This document shows, piece by piece, positions 11,567 through 20,653 of a DNA stretch of 48,175 nt. The stretch is from positions 1 through 48,175 of the forward strand of contig CAMVNA010000008.1 of assembly GCA_947168725.1 (NCBI GenBank), in the 5' to 3' direction. Both the position numbers and the translations under genes were made by a program. The stretch's first letter is position 1, and every line of letters starts with the position of its first letter. Under the pieces are notes generated by a model. The model saw nothing but the letters and a program-made list of their open reading frames with translations. It did not search any database and was not told where the DNA came from. This stretch comes from an uncultured bacterium (lineage in GTDB: Bacteria > Patescibacteriota > Gracilibacteria > Absconditabacterales > Absconditicoccaceae).

Positions 11567-13246
11567 ATGCAGATAGACATCTCCCATATTCCACAAGAGC
11601 CATGAGTTTACCTTTTTAAAGATTCAAAAGGTACTATTTTGTATATCTGAAAAGCGAAGAATCTTCAGAAACGTGTTTCTCAATATTTCACACCGAATTC
11701 CCTTTGGAAGCAGGAGATGGTAGCAAAAGCTTCAAAAGTAGAGTTTTTCGTAGTTGCAAATGAAAGTGAATCTCTATATTTAGAGAATAACTTAATAAAA
11801 AAGCATAAACCATTTTTCAACTGTATGCTGAAATGATGAAATGGTTACACATATATAAAATTTTCAGATTCAGATTTTCCACAAGTTTTGACAACAAGAA
11901 ACAAGAGAAATGATAAGGCAACATATATTTGACCAAAACATAATACAAAAGAATTAAAAAAGCTGATGCAATATTTACGCACCATATTGAAATATCGTAC
12001 TTGTCCAAATTCACAATTTAAAGAATGAAAAATATGTTCAGATTTTTATTTCTGATTATGTGGTTGACGATGTGAAAAGTGTAAAAATAAAGCTGAATTA
12101 CCACTGTTAAAAGATGAATACAAAAATAATCTTCAGATTTTTAGTTCATTTTTTAAATGAAACACTAAACCAATAGAAAAAGTACTATTATCTCAGATAG
12201 ATGATGCAGTAGCCAAGCAAAATTTTGAGTGGGCGAGTCAAATTCGTGACATTTATATGCATATTGAAGAATTGGTAGAAAGGCAACATGTTGAATTATG
12301 AAAAAACTTAACATGATATGTATTAGCTATAAAGAAAATAGCATATTCACATATTTGTGTATTGCTAAATTTCTACGAATGAAAACTTATTGATATTATT
12401 CGCCAGGAAATTCCAATTGATGATGGAGATATTTATTGGATTAAATCGTGATTTGAAGCAGAAATATGAGATTTGAATATTCAGGAATGAAATTCGGCTT
12501 TCTCTCTTTTAGCTTATTCAAATAAAGTATCATTCAATAAAGAAGAAAAATCTGCATTAATAAATATGCTCGAATGATTCTTTGATTCATATGTCATATC
12601 TTCGACTTTACAGTGACCATGATTACATAACCAATTGCTTGAACAGCTACAAAACCGCTACAGATTCAAGAATTTCCCTAATTGGGTAGAATGTATTGAT
12701 ATATCGCATATGAATGGAGATTGGATTAGTGGATGATTATCATGTATCGTTTGAGGAATACCAGAAAAAAAGAAATATCGCAAATATAAAATCAAATCAG
12801 TTTCAGAACAGAGTGATGATTATGCTTCAATGAAAGAAGTGATGCAAAGAAGATTTTTATGAAAAGATAAGTCTGAATATCCTGATGTATTTGTTTTAGA
12901 CTGATGAATAGGGCAGTTGAATGTAGTTAAAGATTTATGTAAAGAATCATCAGAATTTTATAAAGTCTTTCAGCAAGTAGATTTTGTTTCACTATGAAAA
13001 TGAGAAGCAAGAAGAAAAAGCTGAATATGATTATCATCAAAACGTTGACATGAATGATTAGTTTGAGAAAAAATTTATCGTTTCGCTGATGATAATTTTA
13101 ATATAGAAGAAATTCCTCTAGTTTATGATCAAGCTGATAGATTTTTGGTTAAACTTCGTGATGAAGCTCATAGATTTTCAAATTCATACAGAAAACAGCA
13201 AATGAAAAATGAATTAAAACAAGAATTCAAGAAAGTTAAGAAATAA
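11567..13246 (+). CDS. uvrC: Excinuclease ABC subunit C, without the C-terminal helix-hairpin-helix domain
   Basis: 559 residues. The GIY-YIG nuclease domain opens the protein (GVY at 13-15, YIGKAKNL at 26-33, and the conserved Glu of ESLYLENNLI near 70); both glycines of the signature are TGA-coded. A Cys cluster (CPN..ICSDFY..LCGGRCEKC) fits the iron-sulfur site described in UvrC. A UVR domain for UvrB contact follows near 205-240. The RNase H-like second nuclease shows D in CIDISH (about 377), D in VLDGG (about 443) and H in EAHRF (about 533). The protein ends right after this domain, so the usual tandem HhH DNA-binding domain is missing. It makes the dual incision of nucleotide excision repair with UvrA/UvrB, which are not in the window. 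Confidence 0.93.
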
Positions 13247-13249
13247 CAT

Positions 13250-14224
13250 TTATAACGTTTCTCAAGTATTTTCTTGATTGTTATCATTTCCATTTATTTT
13301 AAATACTCTTTCATTATATTTTTCTTCAATTTCTGCTAGCTTTTCTTTTTCTCTAGTTAAAATATCTTTCAATTCGTTAATTTGGTTATCATTCATAAGA
13401 TAGTATATATCAAACCAATTTTGCTTTTCTTCACTTTTCCTTAAAGATTTTGAATTCAATATTAAAGATACGATATCAGGATATTTTTCTAAAAATTCTA
13501 CAGGAATAGAATATCATTCAGCTACTTTACTATCATTATCAGATAGAGTTTGATAAATTTGATCTATTGATGCATAATTTTGTTCTGATTCATCCTTTGT
13601 ACCTTCTGGTAAAAAGGAAAGATATATTATAAATCCAAAAAGCATAATTAGGAAAATAACGCTAGCTCTAAACGCTCTATCTAATTTCTTATTCGTTTTT
13701 TTATTTAAATTTTGATCCATTTTATTTTCGTTAATTTTTTGATTTATAAATTCTTTAAATTCTAATTCATTTCATTCTGTAAAACAATCTTTATCAATAA
13801 ATATATAAGAGTATCTAAAGATTAAACCATAAAATCATTTTTTATCAACTAATTTTATAATTTGGCTGTAAAACATTTCAGAATTTGCTCATGATGTTAA
13901 ACTTTTTATTTTTATACTATTATCAGTAAAAGATACTTCTTGTTTAATTTCTTTTGTATGATATTGTTCATCCACCATATTTACAAATTTCTCAGCTTCA
14001 ATTTTTGGTTTATTATTATACTCCATTATGATAAGTGATATACCTATTAATAAAAAAATAATTCCTAAAAATAAGTCTCATTTTATCGATAATACACAAC
14101 CATATAAACATATAAGAAGTCCCCAAAAACACGCTTCATTAATAACAAATTTTGATCTTAAATAATGTACCATCTTTTCTTTTGTATAAACTACTTTTGC
14201 TTTAAATAATATTTTCTCAGTCAT
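13250..14224 (-). CDS. Membrane protein with a YcxB-like domain
   Basis: 324 residues in one TGA-read frame. Residues about 35-70 carry two membrane helices. Residues about 90-165 match the YcxB-like C-terminal domain pattern: SFTDNSIKIKS, then a polar strand, YSQIIKLVDKKGFYGLIF, then IDKDCF and EFKEFINQKI. A third membrane helix (SVIFLIMLFGFIIYLSF) lies at about 187-203, followed by a helical, partly coiled-coil tail to residue 320. The domain's function is unknown in general; it is a small sheet domain commonly tethered to two membrane helices. The stop codon lies 4 bases from that of uvrC, tail to tail. Confidence 0.72.
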
Positions 14225-14258
14225 TTATATAATCATAAAAAAATAAAATTATATACTC

Positions 14259-14287
14259 ATTATAGCCTAAAATTATATGAAAGTCAA
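14259..14287 (-). promoter_or_regulatory. Promoter of the YcxB-like gene (TTGACT / TATAAT)
   Basis: On the minus strand, TTGACT (14287-14282), a 17-base spacer and TATAAT (14264-14259) sit about 35 bases before the ATG at 14224. This belongs to the ordinary TTGAC type of -35. Confidence 0.62.
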
Positions 14288-14402
14288 AAAATAAGACAGA
14301 TTTTTTACTATTAGTAATTTTAAGACTTATACATTTTAAATGGCTTTTATTTAATAAATCATTATTCTGATTTAGTCATTGATTTATAATCAATTAATCA
14401 TA

Positions 14403-15041
14403 ATGGAGAAAGAGAAAAATGTAATAAATTATTATGTACTATGTAATAAACTAAAAAATGTAATCAGAACAGGTTGGAAAGACTGGAATGTACAAAAAGA
14501 AAGACTTGAAAGTGTAGCTGAACATATTTTTTGAGTACAGATGCTCGCAATAGCCATGAAATCTGAATATCACTACGATATTGATATGATGAAAGTGATA
14601 TTCATGATTGCTATTCATGAGCTTTGAGAAACGATAATATGAGATCTGACAGAATTTCAGGTATCAAGAGAAGAAAAAATCAGAATAGAACATGATGCAG
14701 TTCATGAAATTTTGAAAGATTTGATAGATTGAGAGGAGATTGAAAAAATATTCTTAGAATTCGATGAACACAAAACCAAAGAAGCAAAATTTGCTTATCA
14801 ATGTGATAAATTGGAATGTGACTTACAGTGTAAGTTATATGATGAAGAATGATGTGTGGATTTAAGTAAACAACAAAGCTGTAATGCTATCGAGAATGAA
14901 AGAGTACAAAAATTATTAAAAGAAAATAAAACCTGGTCAGAAATGTGGCTACAATACGATATGGAAAATATTCCATACGATGAAAACTTTAAGGAAATAA
15001 TTAAATATGCTCTAAATAATAAGATACATAAAAAAGGCTAG
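14403..15041 (+). CDS. HD-domain phosphohydrolase (YfbR/HDDC2-like)
   Basis: 212 residues. The order of motifs fits the 5'-deoxynucleotidase YfbR/HDDC2 family: RxGW near residue 23, VAEHIFGVQMLAI near 40-52, IHELGETIIGDLT near 73-85, then KTKEAKFAYQCDKLECDLQ near 123-142, where the last Asp is the conserved metal ligand. The central HD pair reads HE here, an unusual but chemically plausible substitution. Members hydrolyse dNMPs or related nucleotides with a divalent metal; the substrate cannot be read from sequence. The TAG stop lies inside the stem of the terminator at 15032-15058. Confidence 0.78.
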
Positions 15042-15058
15042 AAAATAACTAGCCTTTT
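15032..15058. terminator. Bidirectional terminator that contains both stop codons
   Basis: AAAAGGCTAG (15032-15041) and CTAGCCTTTT (15049-15058) form a perfect 10-bp stem with A-runs on one side and T-runs on the other, so it can terminate transcripts from both directions. The TAG stops of the HD gene (15039-15041) and of the convergent gene (15040-15038) both lie in the left arm. Confidence 0.85.
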
Positions 15059-15511
15059 AAGAGATTTTAATTCATCAATAGATTGACGAGCTTCTTCGCA
15101 TTTAGATTCGAATTCTTTCACCTTGGTTGATAACCACCCGGTCCCCTTTTTTTCTTTCCAAATAAGTTGTCTAACATCTTCCGAAACAAATTTCGCCGTT
15201 CCCTGAGTTATGAAATCATTTCTCACATCCTCAAATTCAGTTTTCATCCAAGAATAGAATTCTAATTCCTTCTTCTCAACCAGAGTTTCATCTCTTATGA
15301 GTAGTTTAATATCACTCCGACGAATCAAAAGGAAAGCCTCAGAAACAAGCAAAACACCTAAAACACATGCAACAATATTTCCAAAAGTTTCGCCAAAAGC
15401 AAAGAGCAATAGAATCACAATCAGTGAAACAATAACCTCACCAGTCCGGAATACTTTTCGTAAACGAAGATACTCTCGGATTTTTGATTTTAAAAAATTA
15501 ATTCTTTTCAT
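15038..15511 (-). CDS. Small two-helix membrane protein of unknown function, without UGA codons
   Basis: 157 residues. After a basic N-terminus (MKRINFLKSKIREYLRLRK), two hydrophobic helices at about 25-45 and 50-64 are followed by a charged cytoplasmic tail with a helix to the end. No family recognised. All seven glycines are coded by GGN, whereas the neighbours write most glycines as TGA, and the coding sequence is richer in G and C than its surroundings. Either the gene is a recent acquisition from a standard-code donor or it is under unusual codon selection. It lies downstream of lepA on the same strand, 39 bases apart. Confidence 0.75.
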   Translation of the reverse strand: MKRINFLKSKIREYLRLRKVFRTGEVIVSLIVILLLFAFGETFGNIVACVLGVLLVSEAFLLIRRSDIKLLIRDETLVEKKELEFYSWMKTEFEDVRNDFITQGTAKFVSEDVRQLIWKEKKGTGWLSTKVKEFESKCEEARQSIDELKSLKRLVIF

Positions 15512-15550
15512 GATTTTTGATTTTTTGTTTTATTATTTATATAAGTTTTA

Positions 15551-17074
15551 TTAATCCCTAGTAATCATTTTCACAAAAATTTCAGTAGGTACTTCTACAT
15601 TTCAGATAGCTTTCATTCTCTTTTTTCACTCCTTCTGCTTTTGAAGTAGTTTTCTCTTTCTAGAAACATCTCAACCGTAACATTTAGCTAAGACATCTTT
15701 TTTCATAGCTGAGATTGTTTCACGAGCAATTATTTTTGTTCCAAGTCCTGCCTGAATAGGTATAGCAAAAAGCTGTCTCGGAATCAGAGTTTTTAGCTTT
15801 TCTACAGCATCACGTCAAAGATAATAGGCTTTATCCCTATGAACCACCCAAGTCAAAGCTTCGACTCTTTCATTATTGATAAAGATATCTAATTTAACTA
15901 AATCTGAAGGCTGATATCATTTAAATTCATAGTTCATGGTAGCATATCATTTCGTAGCAGATTTTAATCTATCATAGAAATCAATAATTATTTCTCACAT
16001 AGGTAAATCGTAATGCCAAACAACACGGGTTTCATCTAGATATTCCATAGATTTTAAGCTTCATCTATATTCTTGAGACAAAGCCATAACATTTCATGCA
16101 TATTCTTTTGGTCAAACTATTTCAACTTCAGCAATAGGTTCAAATATTTTATCAATCATTCATTGATCTATCATTTCAGATCATGATTTAACGACTATCC
16201 ATGGTTGAAATTCTTTAGCAAGTCTCGCCCAAAAAGTTTCTTCTTGCATTACAGAAGTAATTCATTGATTATCTTCTAAACGTTGTTTTTGACGATGAGT
16301 TAGTTTAATTCAGATTTCTTTTAGAACATACTGATACAAACCTGAAGTAACTAGACTTTTTAAGTTTGCTCAAGTTTTAATTTGTGGTATATTCAGATTT
16401 TTTGATTTCACTAAATATAGAACTGTAGGAATAGTAAATATTGTATCTAATCAATATTCTCTCCAGAGTCTCTCTTTGATGATATCCATATGAAGCATTC
16501 CCAAAAAACCACAGCGGAACCCTAATCCTAATGCTCAAGAATCCTCCATTTCATACTCGATTGCGCTATCATTCAACGAAAGCTTTTCTAGACTATCTTT
16601 CAATTTATCATATTCAGTAGAATCGATAGGATAGACTCACGCATAAACGAAAGGAGTCATTTTCTTAAATCCAGGAATTATATAGTCCTGAAAAAGTTGA
16701 TTATTTTTCTCTTCACCATCAGATTTTTGTAATTCTATTTTTTGTAGCTCTTGCTTCAGTGAACCATAACCACTCACCATTGTATCTCAGATTTTTACAT
16801 CTCTTACTGATTTTTCTCAGGTCATAATATATCAAATCTGCCCCTCTGACAATTCTTTATCTGCTTTATAATCAGGCTGAAAATATCCAACTTCTGTCGG
16901 AGAAAATTCCGTCTGCGAGTGGATTAGATAAACTGGACTTCAGGCTTTAAAATTTCAATCAACTACTTTCACATAAGCTAATACTCATTTATATGGATCA
17001 AAAACCGAATCAAAAATCAATGCTCTGGATAGAGATTTTTCAGTATTGCAATTTCAATTCAGTTCAATCATCAT
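15551..17074 (-). CDS. lepA: Elongation factor 4 (LepA) lacking the GTPase domain
   Basis: 507 residues. From residue about 12 the protein aligns with LepA beginning exactly at domain [22 protein letters not shown], as in E. coli PLQALIIDSWFDNYLGVVS. All later domains follow: [47 protein letters not shown], the [17 protein letters not shown] block, and the C-terminal [20 protein letters not shown]. There is an insertion of about 70 residues between domains III and V. The P-loop, switch regions and NKID are absent; no in-frame start exists upstream because of a TAG 13 codons before the ATG, and the gene has its own promoter. Full LepA is about 600 residues and uses GTP to back-translocate or rescue ribosomes. 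This protein could bind ribosomes but not hydrolyse GTP. Confidence 0.88.
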
Positions 17075-17099
17075 AGATCTTAAATCTAAACTAAATGAC

Positions 17100-17127
17100 A
17101 GTATAAAAATTGGCTATTTTTTTTCAA
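17100..17127 (-). promoter_or_regulatory. Promoter of the truncated lepA (TTGAAA / TATACT)
   Basis: On the minus strand, TTGAAA (17127-17122), a 16-base spacer and TATACT (17105-17100) lie 25 bases before the lepA ATG. Transcription would begin inside the remaining leader, so the mRNA cannot encode a G domain. The -35 overlaps the end of the upstream reading frame. Confidence 0.7.
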
Positions 17128-17392
17128 TTATAAATAAAAATCGTGTTCAGACATACCAAACACGATTTAAAGTTAATCAATGTCAAGATACAATAATTCG
17201 ATAGAACTCCGATTTAATTGTATCAGTCTCGAGAGTGCCAGTATCTTCATTGCCTATATTTTTAGAAGTATACCTCTTCATCAAAGTAATAAGTCTTATA
17301 CAAGCATCTCGTCCACAATTTTTGATTTGTCCTCTCTCATCAAAAACGGCATTATAAGCCTTTTGTAGGTTTTTAAAATCTTTTTTATTCAT
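17114..17392 (-). CDS. Small unknown protein whose frame runs through a terminator-like hairpin
   Basis: With TGA as Gly the frame runs 92 residues to the TAG at 17116-17114. If the first TGA (17185-17183) were a stop, the product would be 69 residues ending IIVS. In those 69 residues all four glycines are GGN, while TGA appears three times only after that point, in a stretch that overlaps the hairpin at 17138-17168. The protein is basic and helical with Cys in KNCGRDACIRL; no family is recognised. The pattern suggests a gene from a standard-code source whose TGA stop is now read through, or simply chance in a short gene. It lies 60 bases downstream of the tsaB-like gene. Confidence 0.5.
17138..17168 (-). 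terminator. Terminator-like hairpin upstream of lepA
   Basis: Minus-strand AAATCGTGTT, an 11-base loop and AACACGATTT form a perfect 10-bp stem followed by TTATTT. It should end the transcript coming from the tsaB/92-codon genes just before the lepA promoter. It lies within the last 20 codons of the extended reading frame at 17114-17392. Confidence 0.7.
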
Positions 17393-17452
17393 ATTACATA
17401 CATTTTTTTATTTTGTTTAACATATTTTGTATTTTTTATTTACATATCTTAT

Positions 17453-18103
17453 TTATTTTAACGTTACGCTCGGTTCCATCATATAATTTGGAGCAATAGA
17501 TGTTAATGGTTTTAAATCTAATTCATCTATTGAAAATCAATTTCCATCATGAGCCTTATCATCAATTATAGATATTACACCTCAATCATATAAAATATGA
17601 TGTTTCAAATATTTATCCATCCAGTCAGGATAATAATTCTCATCTTCAACATCTTCAATAAATACATTTTCAATCTCTTTCATTTTTTCCAAATCTCTCA
17701 ATTCATTGAAAGAATATTGTCAGATTCTCTCATTTTTTTCAAAATCTCGTAATCGGATATTCCTTTTTTGTCAAATATATATTACTCAATATTTAGGTAA
17801 ATATCATCTTTCGTACACTTTTTTATACAAATCTATTTTTGAAATATTATAAAAATTAAGCTGATTATCTAATAGAGTATTTAATATGTTTAAGCATAAA
17901 GTCCCAACTCTAAGATTAGTAAATCCTCCAGGTCAATTCAAAACAATAACATTTTGGAATCATTTTTCTCTGTAAAGGTTTACGAGTTCCTTTCACAATA
18001 ATCTTTCCACGTGATCACGAGGAAGGCTGATTCTATATTTATCTCATGTATCAGTCAATACAGAGTCTGATGATATATTTATAAAAATAGTTTTTCAATT
18101 CAT
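17453..18103 (-). CDS. tsaB: TsaB-like protein of tRNA t6A synthesis
   Basis: 216 residues, the family's usual length. Residues about 50-66 read NGPGGFTNLRVGTLCLN, matching the TsaB signature GPGSFTGLRIG. The C-terminus (LKPLTSIAPNYMMEPSVTLK, given as its last 20 residues) fits the TsaB ending 'L.P.YLR'. TsaB is an inactive ASKHA-fold partner that forms a dimer with TsaD for threonylcarbamoylation of A37 in ANN-decoding tRNAs. The N-terminus (IFINISSDS) resembles the ILAIDTS strand but lacks the Asp-Thr-Ser, and overall divergence is high. It lies 16 bases after the MIP18-like gene on the same strand. A general ASKHA-like protein is the alternative. Confidence 0.68.
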
Positions 18104-18119
18104 ATATTAATATCACAAA

Positions 18120-18443
18120 TTATAAAAACATTTTCTGCAAGTCTGAATCTTTAATCATGCTAGGATCTCGCATCGGTTCAAAGCTAATATTTATATTAAC
18201 TTCCCAATCAGGAATTATATCCAAGACAGCATTTTTAACCAATTCCATAATCATATCAGCCATAGGGCAAGTCGGAGTAGTGAAAGTCATAATTAAGTCA
18301 CAGACTTTTTTATTTTCTTTTAAATTTATATCATAAATCAATCCAAGAGTATACATATCAACCAATGGAAACTCTGGATCATAGACAGTTTTCAGCTTTT
18401 CAATTACTTTTTCATATAATTCATTATTCTGATTTTTTCACAT
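18120..18443 (-). CDS. MIP18/SufT-like (DUF59) iron-sulfur assembly protein
   Basis: 107 residues. The N-terminal helix leads to VYDPEFPLVDMYTLGLIYDI, the hallmark DPE....D.G.I..V of the MIP18 (DUF59, PaaD/SufT) family, and TFTTPTCPMADMI carries the single conserved Cys. Family members help mature Fe-S proteins. UvrC in this window may carry an Fe-S cluster, but any link is speculative. The start overlaps the end of the upstream membrane-protein gene by 20 bases, so the two are translated from one mRNA. Confidence 0.82.
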
Positions 18444-18825
18444 TTTTCGTGCTATCCATCATCAAGAAATAAAGTAATAGTATGAATCCTCACAAAAGAA
18501 TTAACCCTCGAGTTTTATTCCGATGTCAGAGTAATATTAAAATAATATTTAACATCGCATACATTCCAAAAAGGAACGATAATTTGTAGCTTTCAGATTC
18601 AGGGGAGTTCTGAATTTTTTTATTCTTAAATATCTTCTGAGTAAACATAAAAAAGAAAAAACTAGCTCATCGCGCTACTAAAAAACTTCCAACCAATAAA
18701 ATTCATATTGCAACGAAAGGATCCTCAAAAACATTAATTGCAGCATAATCTACGAATAATATTATTAATCCAACAACTAATTTTATCAAAGATAAATATT
18801 TATAAAAACTTGACTGAACTATCAT
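18424..18825 (-). CDS. Small multi-helix membrane protein of unknown function
   Basis: 133 residues with about four hydrophobic segments (near 12-32, 38-60, 85-100 and 108-126) separated by short basic loops (KIFKNKKIQNSPESE, HRNKTRG). No motif recognised. The reading frame ends with TAA at 18426-18424, overlapping the start of the MIP18-like gene by 20 bases, which marks a tight operon. It starts 24 bases after the next upstream gene. Confidence 0.7.
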
Positions 18826-18849
18826 TTTTTTAAATCATAACTAAATTAA

Positions 18850-19689
18850 TTATTTCATATCTACGTTTACATCTTCTTCCTCCTTTGCTTTTTTAGCCTC
18901 TTCCTTTCTGCGTTCCTCTCTAAGCTCATTTAATGAAGGTAAATAGAACGGATTATTTCACCATTCGTAGAATTTGTAATATATCGCATCCCAAATTCAT
19001 GATCAGATAACCGTCATCACATAAGCAATAACAGCAGAAGCGATAATTAATAGAATATTAAAATCAAACGTGCTAATAATTACCAAATGAACTACAACAG
19101 CTAAAATTGCTCAAAGTGTATTTCACATCAAACTTGAAGCAGAATAATTTGGCTGAGATAAAAAGTCTATTAAATTCTTTGCAATAAATAACTCAAATAT
19201 AATCTGGAATCAGAGCATTGTATATAATGCCGTTATATTTCCCATATACAGTAAATAAGGCACAAAGAAAAACACGAAAATAATCAAAGATGAAGCAAAA
19301 ATTAATCCAGCCATCTTCCCAAAGCTATAGTATCTTTTACTGAAAAAGATATTATATAGTAGAGCTAATGCTAGATTTCATACTAATCAAACTACAAATC
19401 CAACTACAGGCAAAAGCACTCAAATAATAGAATTTACACTATCATCCGTCCCTGTTAATCATCATAGGGCAGATAGAGTAGCAAACAATAATGCTGCAAC
19501 ACAAATTCAAACAACTATTCCTAAAAGGATTTTTCAAAAAAATGATCATGCAGTTACATCACTTGGAGCATTATCAAACATGGAAATATCAGGCTTTTTC
19601 ATATTATTTGAAATTTGAATAGAGCTCTGTCAGATTTGAGAATTTCCAATTGGAGGCATTTCTCATAGATTTAAATTTTGAGCAGTCAT
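18850..19689 (-). CDS. Polytopic membrane protein of unknown function
   Basis: 279 residues. A polar N-terminus of about 50 residues (Asn, Gln, Pro, Ser) precedes about seven hydrophobic helices between residues 50 and 235, then a charged C-terminal tail (LREERRKEEAKKAKEEEDV) that probably lies in the cytoplasm. There is no conserved motif that I know. It sits between a lipoprotein gene and another membrane protein gene, all on the minus strand with gaps of 30 bases or less, so it belongs to the same operon-like string. Confidence 0.7.
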
Positions 19690-19719
19690 TATTGATTAAT
19701 TATGATTAAAAGGTTTAAT

Positions 19720-20280
19720 TTATTTTATGTTTTTAAACATAGTTGAGGCATTTAAATGAGATGATTGATCCTCAGTTATGAATGACATTAATACCATATT
19801 ATTTTCATCAGGAATAAAAATCTGACTAACATATAACGGAGGTATCTCATTTATCAATCATTCAGTAATTTCATATTCAACAAGCACAGCATTTATTATC
19901 TCTCCATATCTTTCCAATCAAATTTGAGTTTTTTTCACATTTGATACAGTTAATCATTGATTCTCTAATGTATCCAGATTGTCCTGAGCAAATGCATTAG
20001 CTCAAAGTCATTGAGCATATTTTTCGGCAACCAAAAGGGAATCTTTATATTCTGAATTATCTCATATTTCCTGGTATAAATCTACAATCTCATCTAAATC
20101 ATCATTTTTTAACGCCACCCTTTCAAGATTGATTTTGCCATTATATTCTAAATCATATCAGTATAAATTCACAGAAAAATTCTCACCTCATGTTCAAGAA
20201 TCTCAGCATCAGACCAATAAACTGCAAGCCATGATTCAAAATATAATTCATATTAAGTTACATACGCAAGTTTTTATCAT
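19720..20280 (-). CDS. Predicted lipoprotein
   Basis: 186 residues. A hydrophobic N-terminus ends in the lipobox LVGC (Cys about residue 25) followed by GDSG, so the protein should be exported and lipid-anchored. The mature part begins with FSVNLYGYDLEYNGKINL and contains a Gly-coded TGA in most loops; the final third (EITEGLINEIPPLYVSQIFI) looks like a small sheet domain. No family recognised. It starts one base after the stop of the upstream gene, so translation is likely coupled. Confidence 0.72.
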
Positions 20281-20281
20281 T

Positions 20282-20584
20282 TTATGCGATAGTCAAAATA
20301 TATATTATAGCAAAAACGATACCACATACAGAGCCAATCAAAAACGACCTTGTAGCTATACGTTCTTTATTTATTTCTTCCTTAAATCTTTCGTTCCCAA
20401 CCCAAAATGTAGCAATAAGGTATCACAACATTAAACCACAAAATACCAAGTATCCAGGGATAAGTATCGATTTAATTAATTCAAAATTTCACCCAAAAAG
20501 AACTTCACCTCTCATATAGACGATTCCTGTTACGATGGTTAAAAAGTAGAAGAATCATCTTAATACTTTAAATAAAGTTCGCAT
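20282..20584 (-). CDS. Small three-helix membrane protein
   Basis: 100 residues, with hydrophobic helices near 5-24, 38-60 and 82-100 and a short charged loop (GNERFKEEINKERIATR). No family recognised. It is the first gene of the minus-strand string that continues with the lipoprotein at 20280, whose ATG follows its TAA after a single base. Confidence 0.68.
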
Positions 20585-20653
20585 TATTTTTATTTTTTAT
20601 ATAAAAATACAGATTAAATTGTAGGATTTTCACTAATAAAATCAAGTAAACAT

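Noticed and set aside
17114-17392. Missing LepA GTPase domain encoded by the upstream small ORF
   Set aside because: It is in frame with lepA apart from a TAG, but it is short, basic and has no P-loop, switch or NKID motif.
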